DNA from: Rhizobium sp. SL86
Lineage (GTDB): Bacteria; Pseudomonadota; Alphaproteobacteria; Rhizobiales; Rhizobiaceae
Reading direction: 5' to 3'
NCBI RefSeq assembly: GCF_026672545.1
Contig: NZ_JAPPRJ010000001.1
Coordinates: 992,001 to 1,056,000 of the forward strand
DNA: 64,000 bases
Both the position numbers and the translations under genes were made by a program. The notes under the pieces were generated by a model. It had not been told where the DNA came from. It saw only the letters and a list, made by a program, of their open reading frames with translations, and did no database searches. Of the stretch, positions 44,513 through 55,375 are shown in pieces. Numbering within the stretch: position 1 is the first letter of the stretch; each line of letters opens with the position of its first letter.

Positions 44513-46111
44513 TCAATTGAACCTGAATTTTAAACCCAGACGCGAAATCACTGCAATCAATGCCAGAGACAGAATTATCAACCAGAAGTTATTCTGACGG
44601 CTGTAGTTGTTCCATTTGGAGACGGAGGAACGACCCACAGTGGAATCAATCACGTCTTTTCGATTGAACGTGATTTGTTTCACCACCCGGCCATAGGGGT
44701 CGACCTGGGCCGAGATGCCGCTGTTTGCACCACGAATCAGCGACATGCCCGTTTCGACAGCACGTAGTCTAGCCTGCTGAAAGTGCTGGTAGGGACCTGG
44801 CGTATCTCCAAACCAGGCGTCGTTGGTGATGTTCAGAAGTGCTGATGCCCGCGTTACGGCAGACGTGATCTCGTCCGGAAAAATCGCCTCGTAGCAGATC
44901 AGCGGATAGAAGATCTGCCCACTCGGCAGGGTCAGCAGCGAATGGTCGGTGCCGGCCGAGAAACCGCCCGGCATGTCGACGATATTACTGATGCCGAGCG
45001 CGTTCCAGAACGTCTCGTAGGGCAGATATTCGCCGAAGGGAGTCAGGTGCACCTTGTCGGCCGCCGACAGGATCTGCCCCTGGCTGTCGATGGCATAGAT
45101 CGAATTGTAATAGCGCGGTGGCTGTCCGGGCACGGCGTCCTCGATCCGCACCACGCCCGCGATCAGGATCTGCCCGTCCTGCAACACGTCGGCGATCCTG
45201 ACCAGCGCATCGCGGTACTGGGTCAGGATGAATGGAACGGATGTTTCCGGCCAGATGATGATGTCGGGCCGGCGTGCTCCGGGTTTCGGCGGCAGGGCCG
45301 ACAATGCCAGGTGCTCCTCGAAGACCGCGACCCGATCATTGATGTCCATCTTGCGCGCCTGGTCGATGACCGGCTGCACGATCCGGAAGGTCACAGCCTG
45401 CTCATCGGACTGGCCCAGGGGCGGGGCATTTGACAGGCTGTAGGCACCATAACCCAGATGGGCCAAGGCCAGGAGAACCGCGATCGTCATCCCGCCGAAC
45501 AGGCCGCGACGGGTTCCGAGAAGCGCCGGTGCGGCCGCCACGAAGACCGCGAGCGCACTGATCCCGAACAGGCCGATGACCCGGTCGGATTGCATCATCA
45601 GCGGGATCGGCATGACGCCGTAACCGATGGCGTTCCACGGAAACCCGGTCAGAAGAAAGCTGCGCAGCCATTCCGCAAGGCCAAAGCCCAGGGCCAGCGC
45701 CGCAAGGCGGCCAAATCCATCGGACCAGACAAGCCCGGCAATCCATGTGGCGAGGCCGTAATGCAAAGCGAGGAAGGCCGGCAGGCCGAAAATCGCAAGC
45801 GGCAATGCCCAGGCGAAATCATCCGCTTCCACCAACAGCGCATTGCCCAGCCACCAGAGGCCCGCAACAAAATAGCCGAAACCGAACAGCCAACCGAGAC
45901 CGAAGGTCGACCGGGACCGGGCGAGAAAACCGGCTCCGGGTTCCGTCGCCGATCCATCCATCAGCCAGACCAGCAGCGTGAAGGAGACAAACAGCGCAGC
46001 CACAAAGGAGAAGGGCGGCAGTGCCAGGGCGCCAAAAGCGCCCGCCAGGATCGCCAAAGCTGCCCGGCGGACGCCCCACAGAAGCATGACCCGGTTTGCC
46101 AGTCGTTCCAT
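44513..46111 (-). CDS. lnt: Apolipoprotein N-acyltransferase
   Basis: 532-residue inner-membrane enzyme that adds the third acyl chain to lipoproteins. Five to six N-terminal helices, then a periplasmic nitrilase domain with the E-K-C triad: Glu in DIIIWPETS, Lys in ADKVHLTPFGEYLP, Cys in PLICYEAIFPDE. C-terminal TM (FWLIILSLALIAVISRL). Length normal. Together with corC, ybeY and phoH forms the conserved phoH-ybeY-corC-lnt minus-strand run. Confidence 0.96.
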   Translation of the reverse strand: MERLANRVMLLWGVRRAALAILAGAFGALALPPFSFVAALFVSFTLLVWLMDGSATEPGAGFLARSRSTFGLGWLFGFGYFVAGLWWLGNALLVEADDFAWALPLAIFGLPAFLALHYGLATWIAGLVWSDGFGRLAALALGFGLAEWLRSFLLTGFPWNAIGYGVMPIPLMMQSDRVIGLFGISALAVFVAAAPALLGTRRGLFGGMTIAVLLALAHLGYGAYSLSNAPPLGQSDEQAVTFRIVQPVIDQARKMDINDRVAVFEEHLALSALPPKPGARRPDIIIWPETSVPFILTQYRDALVRIADVLQDGQILIAGVVRIEDAVPGQPPRYYNSIYAIDSQGQILSAADKVHLTPFGEYLPYETFWNALGISNIVDMPGGFSAGTDHSLLTLPSGQIFYPLICYEAIFPDEITSAVTRASALLNITNDAWFGDTPGPYQHFQQARLRAVETGMSLIRGANSGISAQVDPYGRVVKQITFNRKDVIDSTVGRSSVSKWNNYSRQNNFWLIILSLALIAVISRLGLKFRFN

Positions 46112-46333
46112 TGGCGGTCGTCCCCCGTACCCGAACCAAGAATCACGCAGCCGGCAGAACCGACACCGTCTTGTTAGCTCAGACAGGGGGAAGAGGCCAA
46201 CCGGCTATCTCGCCAAGAACGCAGGATGTTGCTTCGGCAGCATGTCATCGGTTCGCCGATGCAGGAACTAGCCATACTACCGCAAGGTGGCGTGTCGCCC
46301 TGCTCTTCGGTTGCCAGGAAGAACCGCACCCTG

Positions 46334-47500
46334 TCAGGTGCGATCGCCCTCGCCGTCCGCAGGCGCAAGGCCCGCCGGTACGTGATCCTCGGCGGCCAGG
46401 GGGTCTCCTTCCCCCTTCGGCGCGCGTCGACGCGCGGCAAGCTGGCGCTTGCGCACAATCCTCACCCGCTTGATGCGGCGCGGATCGGCTTCGAGAATCT
46501 GGAATTCGAAACCGGGAACCGCCTGCACCAGTTCGCCGCGGACCGGAATGCGGCCGAGCGCCGAGAAGATCAGGCCGCCGAGTGTATCGACATCCTCAAG
46601 CTGATCACGCACGTCGAAGTCTGGACCGAGCGCTTCGGCAATATCCTCCAGTTCGACACGCGCATCCGCGATGAACACGTCGTCGCTGGTGCGGGAGAAC
46701 ATGACCTCGTCATCGTCGTGTTCGTCCTCGACATCACCGATCACCATTTCGACGATGTCCTCGTGGCTGACAAGGCCGTCGGTCCCGCCATATTCGTCGA
46801 TCACCAGCGCCATCTGGGTGCGGGCAGCCTGCATGCTCTTCAGAAGGTCGGAGGCAAGCATGGAAGGCGGCACAAAGAGGATCTTGCGGATCAGGCCGGC
46901 ATCGGCCACCGTCTTGCTGAGATCCACCCGTCCGAGATCGAAGGCAGGACGCGGGGTGCGCACCGGCTTTTCCTTGAGGACGGCATCCGGAGCTGCGGCG
47001 ACCTGCACGGCCTTGGCCGACGTGGCGCGGCGTTTGTTGCGCGCCTGCTTGGCCAGATAGCTCAAAAGGTCGCGGATATGAACGAAACCGCGCGGGTCAT
47101 CCAGCGTCTCGAAATAGACGGGCATGCGCGACCGGCCGGTTTCTTCGAAATAGATGAGCAGTTCGCCGAGCGTCATGCCCATCTCGACCGCTTCGATATC
47201 GGCGCGCGGCACCATGATGTCCTCGACGCGCACCTCGCGGAAACGGAGGATATTGTGGAGCATCGCCCGCTCGTCCGGCGAAAACGCGCTGCTGACGGCG
47301 GTGTCTGTCAAAAGAGCGTCGGCCAGATCCTCGCGAAGTCTTTCGCCCTGCGACGGCCTGAGCAGCCTGATGGCCCGGGCCCAGAAGGAATTCTGCGATC
47401 GGTTGGCGGTCTCGCGTTTCGGCGAACTGCCAGCCTCTTCCGAGGATGGCTGTTCCGAACCGTTGCCGTCCTGGACGGCGCTTGTCGAAATGTCGTTCAT
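46334..47500 (-). CDS. CBS-domain protein of the CorC/TlyC (hemolysin-like) family
   Basis: 388 residues with no transmembrane region, so the CorC-type soluble form. Two CBS domains (MVPRADIEAVEMGMTLGELLIYFEE; SMLASDLLKSMQAARTQMALVIDEYGGTDGLVS) and a C-terminal CorC_HlyC domain (IADARVELEDIAEALGPDF, TLGGLIFSALGRIPVRGE). Members take part in cation efflux or envelope integrity. N- and C-terminal ends are polar, low complexity. Between ybeY and lnt, as is usual. Confidence 0.9.
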   Translation of the reverse strand: MNDISTSAVQDGNGSEQPSSEEAGSSPKRETANRSQNSFWARAIRLLRPSQGERLREDLADALLTDTAVSSAFSPDERAMLHNILRFREVRVEDIMVPRADIEAVEMGMTLGELLIYFEETGRSRMPVYFETLDDPRGFVHIRDLLSYLAKQARNKRRATSAKAVQVAAAPDAVLKEKPVRTPRPAFDLGRVDLSKTVADAGLIRKILFVPPSMLASDLLKSMQAARTQMALVIDEYGGTDGLVSHEDIVEMVIGDVEDEHDDDEVMFSRTSDDVFIADARVELEDIAEALGPDFDVRDQLEDVDTLGGLIFSALGRIPVRGELVQAVPGFEFQILEADPRRIKRVRIVRKRQLAARRRAPKGEGDPLAAEDHVPAGLAPADGEGDRT

Positions 47501-47509
47501 GGTTCCAGT

Positions 47510-48019
47510 TTACACTATCGGGTCTTGTCCCGCATAGGGATCAGATAGGCCAAGGCCTGCCAAAATACGAGTCTCGAGCGCTTCCATTTTTTCGGCCTCG
47601 TCCTTTTCGATATGGTCGTAACCGAAAAGGTGCAGGAAACCGTGGACCATCAGATGGGTCAGATGGTCTTCGAAGGGCTTTTCGAGGTCCTCGGCCTCAC
47701 GCTCGAGGGTCTCGCGCGCAATCACAATATCACCAAGCATCGGGCCCGGCATCTTACCCGGGGTGACCGGAAAGGCCGGGAAGGACAGGACATTGGTGGC
47801 CTTGTCCTTGCCACGCCACTCGGCATTGATCTCGCGGATCGCCGCGTCATCGGTGAAAACCAGCGAAACTTCGCAAGGTTGCTTGGGAAAAGGTTGTTTT
47901 TCATCGGCTGCGAGCACTTGGGCGGCAGCGCCCAGAACACGCGCACACAGCGTGGTCAACTGCTCTTCATCCGGCCAGCGGTCGTCTTCGACGCTGATCT
48001 GTAAATCCAGGTTTGGCAT
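47510..48019 (-). CDS. ybeY: Endoribonuclease YbeY (16S rRNA maturation factor)
   Basis: 169-residue metal-dependent RNase involved in 16S rRNA 3' maturation and ribosome quality control. The zinc site H-G-x-L-H-L-x-G-Y-D-H appears as MVHGFLHLFGYDHIEKDE near residue 127, and the RNA-binding Arg region as NAEWRGKDKATNVLSFP. Directly downstream of phoH, 12 bp apart. Confidence 0.96.
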   Translation of the reverse strand: MPNLDLQISVEDDRWPDEEQLTTLCARVLGAAAQVLAADEKQPFPKQPCEVSLVFTDDAAIREINAEWRGKDKATNVLSFPAFPVTPGKMPGPMLGDIVIARETLEREAEDLEKPFEDHLTHLMVHGFLHLFGYDHIEKDEAEKMEALETRILAGLGLSDPYAGQDPIV

Positions 48020-48031
48020 GGGGTTCCAGGC

Positions 48032-49090
48032 TCAATCGTGGCCTGCGTCCTCACTTTCCTCATGAACGGCATATTGGGCGTCATAGGCCTTGACGATACG
48101 GCCGACCAGCGGATGGCGCACGACATCGCTGTCCTTGAAGCGCACGACCGAAATCTCTTCCACGCCCTTCAGGACCTGCAGCGCCTCGACCAGGCCGGAC
48201 TTGACGCCGCGCGGCAAATCCACCTGGCTCGGGTCGCCGGTGATGATCATGCGGGAGTTTTCGCCAAGACGCGTCAGAAACATCTTCATCTGCATGGATG
48301 TGGTGTTCTGCGCCTCGTCGAGAATGACGGCGGCATTGGCCAGCGTGCGGCCGCGCATGAAGGCGAGCGGGGCGATCTCGATGACGCCAGCGGTGATTGC
48401 CCGTTCCACCTTGTCGCCGGCGATCATGTCGTAGAGCGCGTCATACAGCGGCCTGAGATACGGATCGACCTTTTCCTTCATGTCGCCGGGCAGGAAGCCC
48501 AGGCGTTCGCCGGCTTCGACGGCCGGACGGGACAGGATGATCTTGTCGACGGCACCGCGCTCCAGAAGCTGGGCGGCATGCGCAACGGCGAGATAGGTCT
48601 TGCCGGTCCCGGCCGGGCCGACACCGAAGACCAGTTCAGAGCGCTCCAGCGCCCGCATATAGGCGTCCTGCGTCGGCGTGCGAGCCTGGACCGTCTTCTT
48701 GCGGGTGGAAATCTGCGCCATGGAAAGCTTGGCCTTTCGCTCAAGCGTCGGAAGCGTCAACTGGTCATCTGCCGCAACGGCCATCCGGATCGCGCCTTCC
48801 ACATCGGAGGTTTCGACCGAGCCACCCTTCTGCAGGCGCTCGTAGAGAAAATCCAGCGCACGGCGCGCCTGGTTGGTTGCCAGAAGCTCGCCGGTGATGC
48901 TGACCGAATTGCCGCGGGCGCGGGCATCGATGTGCAGCCGCTCTTCCAGGAGCTTCAGATGCTGGTCGAATTGTCCGAAGAGTTCGCTCGCCAGCCTATT
49001 GTTCTCAAACGTCAAGACGAAATGATTGGCGTCAATCGCGGGGGATCTGGGGTGGCGCGAGGATGAAGAAACCAATTCACGTCCGTTCAA
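48032..49090 (-). CDS. PhoH-family ATPase
   Basis: 352-residue PhoH-like protein: N-terminal KH-like part, then a P-loop ATPase with Walker A VGPAGTGKTYLAVAHA (about residue 158) and Walker B VILDEAQN. Family-specific IILSRPAVEAGERLGFLPGDMKEKVDPY follows. PhoH and YbeY are repeatedly adjacent and thought to act together on RNA. Follows miaB (33 bp gap); start ATG 49090. Confidence 0.93.
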   Translation of the reverse strand: MNGRELVSSSSRHPRSPAIDANHFVLTFENNRLASELFGQFDQHLKLLEERLHIDARARGNSVSITGELLATNQARRALDFLYERLQKGGSVETSDVEGAIRMAVAADDQLTLPTLERKAKLSMAQISTRKKTVQARTPTQDAYMRALERSELVFGVGPAGTGKTYLAVAHAAQLLERGAVDKIILSRPAVEAGERLGFLPGDMKEKVDPYLRPLYDALYDMIAGDKVERAITAGVIEIAPLAFMRGRTLANAAVILDEAQNTTSMQMKMFLTRLGENSRMIITGDPSQVDLPRGVKSGLVEALQVLKGVEEISVVRFKDSDVVRHPLVGRIVKAYDAQYAVHEESEDAGHD

Positions 49091-49123
49091 GTAGGCAGAC
49101 TCCCATCAGGTTGGTCGGGCCAT

Positions 49124-50551
<1,428 letters not shown>

Positions 50552-50595
50552 GGCGGCTTCTTTACTGCAAGATGCCCGGAAATAGAAGGGTTCTT

Positions 50596-51390
50596 TCAGC
50601 CGGCGCGCGGGTAGAGGCGCTGTTGCAGCTGGGTGCGCAGCCTCTGGATCACGGTGGCGCCCGCCACCTTGCGGTTGGTCTCGGCACGAAACTCCACCGC
50701 CTCGCCGAAATCGACGTCCACTTCGAGCGCTTCCGCCTTCAGGATGCCCATCAGATGCGGCACCAGTTCCACGTCGCCCGGCCAGGCGGCGATCGGCCTG
50801 TGGTAACGCCCCATCGGCATGCCGTAGATGCCGGTATAGGCAATGGACACCGGCTGCACATAAACGACGCCTTCCGGCGAGGCGGGAACCGCAGCGGCTG
50901 CGGCTCCGAACAGCGAGGTTTTGACATCAAGCAGCCGGTTGCCGTCAGACGTCGTGCCTTCCGGGAAGAGAACGATGATTTCGCGCGCCGCCAGCCGTTC
51001 GGCCACCTCGTTCACCTGCTCGCCGGCCTTGCGTTTCTGTTCGCGCACCACGAAGACGGATTTCTGCCATTTGGCGAGCAGGCCGAAGATCGGCCATCCG
51101 GCCACCTCTGCTTTCGCGATAAAGGCGACGTCGGCAATCGCGCCGAGCACGAGAATATCCTTCCAGGAGGCATGATTGGCCGCCAGCATCAGCGGCCTTC
51201 GGCTTTCGAGTTTGCCATGCGTGCGGATGCGAATGCCGAGAAGATAACAGGCGGTACGGTGCCACCAGCGCGGCAGGCGGCGCCGCAGCGGCCAGTCGAA
51301 GCGCAGTGCCAGCAGTTGGAATGGCAGAAGCACAAGCGTCACCACCGTCAGGATGGCAAGGATGAGGCCGATCCTGAACCAGGTGATCAC
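50596..51390 (-). CDS. olsA: 1-acyl-glycerol-3-phosphate acyltransferase family protein, OlsA-like
   Basis: 264 residues with an N-terminal TM ([21 protein letters not shown]) and the PlsC motifs: block I NHASWKD (HX4D), block II around FGLLAKWQK, block [15 protein letters not shown], and block [15 protein letters not shown]. In Sinorhizobium the enzyme at this location, beside miaB, is OlsA, which acylates lyso-ornithine lipid; that assignment rests on remembered synteny, and a PlsC role in phosphatidic acid synthesis is the alternative. Start overlaps the mur stop. Confidence 0.85.
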   Translation of the reverse strand: MITWFRIGLILAILTVVTLVLLPFQLLALRFDWPLRRRLPRWWHRTACYLLGIRIRTHGKLESRRPLMLAANHASWKDILVLGAIADVAFIAKAEVAGWPIFGLLAKWQKSVFVVREQKRKAGEQVNEVAERLAAREIIVLFPEGTTSDGNRLLDVKTSLFGAAAAAVPASPEGVVYVQPVSIAYTGIYGMPMGRYHRPIAAWPGDVELVPHLMGILKAEALEVDVDFGEAVEFRAETNRKVAGATVIQRLRTQLQQRLYPRAG

Positions 51391-51815
51391 GTGTCGTCCT
51401 TGTCCAGCGGAATCCCGTAAAGTTCCAGCCGGTGGCCGACGAGGCGGAAACCGTGCTCGCGGGCAATCCGCTCCTGCAGCGCCTCGATCTCGGCGGAATG
51501 AAACTCGATAACCTCGCCTGTCTTCACGTCGATCATGTGATCGTGGTGTTCTTCCGGAACCGTCTCATAACGGGAGCGGCCATCGCGGAAATCATGCTTC
51601 TCGATGATGCCGGCATCTTCGAACAGTTTGACCGTCCGGTAGACGGTGGAAATGGAGATGCGCGAATCGATTTTGGTCGAGCGGCGATAGAGTTCCTCGA
51701 CATCCGGATGGTCATCCGAATCCTGCAGAATCCGGGCGATGACGCGGCGCTGCTCGGTCATTCGCATGCCTCGCGCGGCGCACAGCTCCTCCAGGGATTT
51801 GGAAAGGTCTGTCAT
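51387..51815 (-). CDS. mur: Fur-family metalloregulator (Mur, manganese-responsive in Rhizobiaceae)
   Basis: 142-residue Fur family protein: winged helix in MRMTEQRRVIARILQDSDDHPDVEELYR and SRISISTVYRTVKLFEDAGII, then the metal-binding dimer domain with EEHHDHMIDVKTG. It lacks the C-terminal CxxC pairs of some Fur proteins. In Rhizobiaceae the Fur orthologue is Mur, a repressor of the sitABCD manganese uptake genes; the name follows that. ATG 51815 is chosen at MTDLSKSLEE. Overlaps olsA by 4 bp. Confidence 0.88.
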   Translation of the reverse strand: MTDLSKSLEELCAARGMRMTEQRRVIARILQDSDDHPDVEELYRRSTKIDSRISISTVYRTVKLFEDAGIIEKHDFRDGRSRYETVPEEHHDHMIDVKTGEVIEFHSAEIEALQERIAREHGFRLVGHRLELYGIPLDKDDT

Positions 51816-51855
51816 ATCGTCCCGGCCTTGCATTGCAGTCTATAAAGAGAACCGA

Positions 51856-52350
51856 CTAACGAAGATCGCGGCGCATGACAAGCGCGGCGGTTTTCGTTCC
51901 ATCGGCAGCCGCATAATAGGCCGGTCGCCGGGCCACCTGCTGGAAGCCAAGGCGACGGTAGAGGCCGACGGCCGACGCATTCATCTCATCCACCTCAAGG
52001 AACATCGATTCGGCGCCGCGATCCAGTGCCTCGCGCAGCGCCGCCTGCATCAGGCGCCAGCCGAGCCCCGAACGCGCGAGTTTCTCCGATACCGCGATCG
52101 TCAGGATTTCCGCCTCGCCGGCTGCCTCGCGCGAAAGAACGAAACCACCGAGCGGCCGGCTGAAAAAGGCGTTGGTCTGCAGAGCGGAAAAACCGAAGAC
52201 CCCGGATTGCAGCAAAAGGCTCGACACTTCGTCTGCGCTCCACTGGCGAGAGAAACGCTGGCCGTGCAGCTCGGAAGCAGCCGAACAATCCGTCTCCTGC
52301 ATCGGCACGATGTCGAAAAAGGGCTTCCAGGTCAGATAGTCTTCGAACAT
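51856..52350 (-). CDS. rimI: Ribosomal protein S18-alanine N-acetyltransferase
   Basis: 164-residue GNAT acetyltransferase. Acetyl-CoA loop AVSEKLARSGLGWRLMQAALREALDRG has the Q/R-x-x-G-x-G/A pattern, followed by FLEVDEMNASAVGLYRRLGFQQVARRPAYY, characteristic of RimI. ATG 52350 is at the point where similarity begins; the frame extends into tsaB. Follows tsaB by 10 bp, a common tsaB-rimI pairing. Confidence 0.9.
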   Translation of the reverse strand: MFEDYLTWKPFFDIVPMQETDCSAASELHGQRFSRQWSADEVSSLLLQSGVFGFSALQTNAFFSRPLGGFVLSREAAGEAEILTIAVSEKLARSGLGWRLMQAALREALDRGAESMFLEVDEMNASAVGLYRRLGFQQVARRPAYYAAADGTKTAALVMRRDLR

Positions 52351-52360
52351 TTCCGAATCG

Positions 52361-53020
52361 TCAGGCACGAGCAAGAGCAAAACCGTCTTGCGGTTTAGCA
52401 TCCGGTCCGCGCAGGTAAAGCGGTTTCGGGCGCGCTACATCAGGATTCGCTTGTGCACCGATTCTCGCCACGGTGGCGATGTCGAAGCGGTCCGGTTCGC
52501 CGGCCGGAAGACCGCCGGCAAGCAGAGCTGCGGCGGTTCCCGTGACACGGGCAGCGTGCCTCTCGGCAAGCTGCCGCAGGTCTTCCAGCGACACGATCGC
52601 AGGCGGCGTCAGCTGAGATCCGTCGGCCCCGAAAGCCTGGGCATAGATTTCGTCCCGCTTCGCATCCATCGCTGCGATCACGGCCTGTCCAGGATGATCC
52701 CGCAAAGCCGATTTTGCCGATACTTCCAGCGTCGACACCCCGACCGAGGGAACCTTCAGCGCCAGTGCAAGACCACGCGCCGCCGCCACACCGACACGAA
52801 TGCCGGTGAACGAGCCGGGACCAACGGTTACGGCCACACGATCGAGATCCGACAGAACCAGGCCGGCGGACGAAAGCACGTCCTCGATCATCGCCATCAG
52901 TCGTTCGGCATGGCCCTTGCCGATCCGGTCCGTGGTGCTGGCCAGCACCACGTCGGTTGATGCGTCAAGGACCGCGGCGGAACAATCCACCCCGGCCGTA
53001 TCGATGGCGAGAAGTTTCAT
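52361..53020 (-). CDS. tsaB: tRNA threonylcarbamoyladenosine biosynthesis protein TsaB
   Basis: 219-residue partner of TsaD in t6A37 formation. ASKHA-type start MKLLAIDTAGVDCSAAVLD and the signature VGPGSFTGIRVGVAAARGLALAL (about residues 66-88). The family lacks the metal site of TsaD, as here. Start ATG 53020 at the conserved MKLLAIDT, directly after the nfu gene. Confidence 0.93.
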   Translation of the reverse strand: MKLLAIDTAGVDCSAAVLDASTDVVLASTTDRIGKGHAERLMAMIEDVLSSAGLVLSDLDRVAVTVGPGSFTGIRVGVAAARGLALALKVPSVGVSTLEVSAKSALRDHPGQAVIAAMDAKRDEIYAQAFGADGSQLTPPAIVSLEDLRQLAERHAARVTGTAAALLAGGLPAGEPDRFDIATVARIGAQANPDVARPKPLYLRGPDAKPQDGFALARA

Positions 53021-53027
53021 CGTGAAC

Positions 53028-53594
53028 TCAGAGCGCCTCGACAGCCTGCACTTCCGGCACAAAATGGCGCAGCAGGTTCTGCACGCCATGCTTCAGCGTG
53101 GCCGTGGAGGACGGGCAGCCGGAGCAGGCGCCCTTCATGTTGAGATAGACCGTGCCGTCGCGGAAACCCTTGAAGGTAATGTCGCCACCATCCTGTGCCA
53201 CTGCCGGGCGGACACGCGTCTCGAGAAGCTCCTTGATGGTCGCGACGATCGTCTCGTCGCCATCATCGAAGAACTCGCCCTCTTCGTCGGTCATTTCGGC
53301 CAGGTTTGCCGCCCCGCCCATCACCGGCTGGCCGGACATGAAATGTTCCATGATCGATCCGAGAATGGCGGGCTTCAGGTGCTGCCACTCCTGAGCTTCC
53401 TTGGTGACGGTGACGAAGTCATAGCCGAAATAGACGGCGGTGACGCCCGGAATGGCGAACAGGCGAGCGGCGAGCGGCGAGGCCTGTGCCTCATCGGCGG
53501 AACGGAAATCCGCCGTGCCCTTTTCCATCACCACCTTGCCGGGCAGGAACTTCAGGGTTGCCGGGTTCGGCGTGGCTTCTGTCTGAATGAACAT
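53028..53594 (-). CDS. NifU-type iron-sulfur scaffold protein (Nfu)
   Basis: 188 residues with an N-terminal Nfu_N domain (MFIQTEATPNPATLKFLPG ... FFGYDFVTVTK-like) and a C-terminal NifU domain with RPAVAQDGGDITFKGF and the cluster-binding CxxC in KGACSGCPSS. Carries [4Fe-4S] clusters to target enzymes. ATG 53594 at the conserved MFIQTE. Lies between usp and tsaB on the same strand. Confidence 0.94.
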   Translation of the reverse strand: MFIQTEATPNPATLKFLPGKVVMEKGTADFRSADEAQASPLAARLFAIPGVTAVYFGYDFVTVTKEAQEWQHLKPAILGSIMEHFMSGQPVMGGAANLAEMTDEEGEFFDDGDETIVATIKELLETRVRPAVAQDGGDITFKGFRDGTVYLNMKGACSGCPSSTATLKHGVQNLLRHFVPEVQAVEAL

Positions 53595-53707
53595 TTTCAA
53601 GCTCCCGGGCGGCCATGACGGCGCCAGTTTAGAATTCTTCCAAAGAAGATAGTCCGGATCAGGTTTGCATTCAAGTGCGCTCTTGCGCAAACGAGGTCAA
53701 GAGCGGC

Positions 53708-54199
53708 TCAGCAGAGCGCGTCGATTTCGTCATTGCTCAGCGTATCCGGCAGCACCGTGACGGGGATCGGGAAGGCGCTTCCCCTGCCGGCCAGCGAGGC
53801 AACCAGCGGGCCCGGGCCTTCCTTGGTATTGCCGGCGGCAAGCACCAGGATCGCGATATCGCGGTCTTCCTCAATGGCCGCATTGATCTCGTCGGTGGCG
53901 CTGCCTTCGCGAATGACCACTTCCGGATCGATGCCGATCGTCTCGCGCACCTTCTGGGCGGCCTTTGCCATCACGGCCTCCGCCTCTTCGCGGGCTTCGG
54001 CGCGCATGATCTGCTCCACCCCCAGCCATTGCTGGAAATCACCCTCGGGGATCACATAGAGCAGCACCAGGCCGCCATTCGAATTCTGGGCGCGGCGGCC
54101 GGCATAATGCACGGCCTTTTCGCATTCCGGCGTGCCGTCGATGACGGCCATGAACTTGCGCCGGTGTCCCTCCAACCGTGAAAGCCGTTTTGAAACCAT
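53708..54199 (-). CDS. Universal stress protein (UspA family)
   Basis: 163-residue UspA fold. N-terminal FMAVIDGTPECEKAVHYAGRRA carries the VxxDG(S/T) strand-loop; the nucleotide-binding G-2x-G-9x-G-(S/T) region appears as AAGNTKEGPGPLVASLAGRGSAFPIPVTVLP. Cytoplasmic stress protein; specific role unknown. First 14 residues are a basic extension. Confidence 0.87.
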   Translation of the reverse strand: MVSKRLSRLEGHRRKFMAVIDGTPECEKAVHYAGRRAQNSNGGLVLLYVIPEGDFQQWLGVEQIMRAEAREEAEAVMAKAAQKVRETIGIDPEVVIREGSATDEINAAIEEDRDIAILVLAAGNTKEGPGPLVASLAGRGSAFPIPVTVLPDTLSNDEIDALC

Positions 54200-54251
54200 G
54201 ATCGCTCCCCTGTCTCAAACGCCTTCGCGCGAACTTATACGAAAGCCGGAA

Positions 54252-54287
54252 AATGAAAACCCGCCGATCCTTGCGGGGACCGGCGGG
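54252..54287 (-). terminator. Intrinsic terminator of trpS
   Basis: On the minus strand CCCGCCG, a 14-nt loop region, CGGCGGG, then TTTTCATTTT. Lies 24 bp after the trpS stop. Confidence 0.82.
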
Positions 54288-54310
54288 CAAAGATGCGTGG
54301 GGCGCTACAA

Positions 54311-55375
54311 TCAGCGCAGGAAACCGACGATGTCGTAGACGTCGTTCATCACCGCTTCAGCCCGGGCGCGGGCGCGCTCGCCGCCATCCTTCAGGATCGC
54401 GTCGATATGGGTCGTATCGCCCAGCAGACGCTGCATCTCGGTGCTGATCGGCGCCAGAACCTCGACGGCGAGATCGGCGAGCGCCGGCTTGAAGACCGAG
54501 AACTGCTGGCCACCGAATTCGGCAAGCACCTGTTCCTTCGTCTTGTCGGCAAGCGCCGCGTAGATGCCGACGAGATTGTCGGCCTCCGGGCGGCCCTTCA
54601 GGCCCTCGACCTCTGACGGCAGACCATCCGGATCGGTCTTGGCCTTGCGGATCTTCTTCAGGATCTCGTCGGCATCGTCCATCAGGTTGATACGCGACAG
54701 ATCCGACGGATCCGACTTCGACATCTTTTTCGTGCCGTCGCGCAGGCTCATCACGCGCGGGGCCGGACCATCGATCAACGGCTCGACCAGCGGGAAATAA
54801 CCATGGATCGGTTCTTCGCCCACCACCATGTCGACGCCCTGGCCGGTGGCGCGGATCTTGTCCTGGAAGTCGATGTTGAACTTCTGGGCAATGTCGCGGG
54901 CCAATTCCAGATGCTGCTTCTGGTCGTCGCCGACCGGAACGTGGGTTGCGCGGTAGACCAGGATGTCCGCGGCCATCAGGCTCGGATAGGCAAGCAGGCC
55001 GAGCGAGGCATTCTCGCGGTCCTTGCCGGCCTTGTCCTTGAACTGCGTCATGCGGTTCATCCAGCCGATGCGGGCGACGCAGTTGAAGATCCAGGCAAGT
55101 TCCGCATGCTGCGGCACCGCGGACTGGTTGAAGACGATATGTTTGACCGGGTCGATGCCGGACGCAATGAAGGCCGCCGCAATCGAGCGGATCTGACCCT
55201 TCAGGTCATCATGCACGAGCTGGGCGGTGATGGCATGCAGGTCGACCACGCAATAGATGCAGTCGTTGTTTTCCTGCAGCGCCACGAATTTGCGGATTGC
55301 GCCGAGATAGTTGCCGAGATGGAGATTGCCGGTCGGCTGGACGCCGGAAAAGACAAGCGGCTTGAAGCTGTTCAT
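54311..55375 (-). CDS. trpS: Tryptophanyl-tRNA synthetase
   Basis: 354-residue class I aminoacyl-tRNA synthetase. Nucleotide-binding signature [13 protein letters not shown] (HIGH-like) near residue 14 and KMSKS in [13 protein letters not shown] near residue 218. [15 protein letters not shown] and [12 protein letters not shown] are typical. Start ATG 55375; upstream lies the repeat-rich gap. Confidence 0.97.
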   Translation of the reverse strand: MNSFKPLVFSGVQPTGNLHLGNYLGAIRKFVALQENNDCIYCVVDLHAITAQLVHDDLKGQIRSIAAAFIASGIDPVKHIVFNQSAVPQHAELAWIFNCVARIGWMNRMTQFKDKAGKDRENASLGLLAYPSLMAADILVYRATHVPVGDDQKQHLELARDIAQKFNIDFQDKIRATGQGVDMVVGEEPIHGYFPLVEPLIDGPAPRVMSLRDGTKKMSKSDPSDLSRINLMDDADEILKKIRKAKTDPDGLPSEVEGLKGRPEADNLVGIYAALADKTKEQVLAEFGGQQFSVFKPALADLAVEVLAPISTEMQRLLGDTTHIDAILKDGGERARARAEAVMNDVYDIVGFLR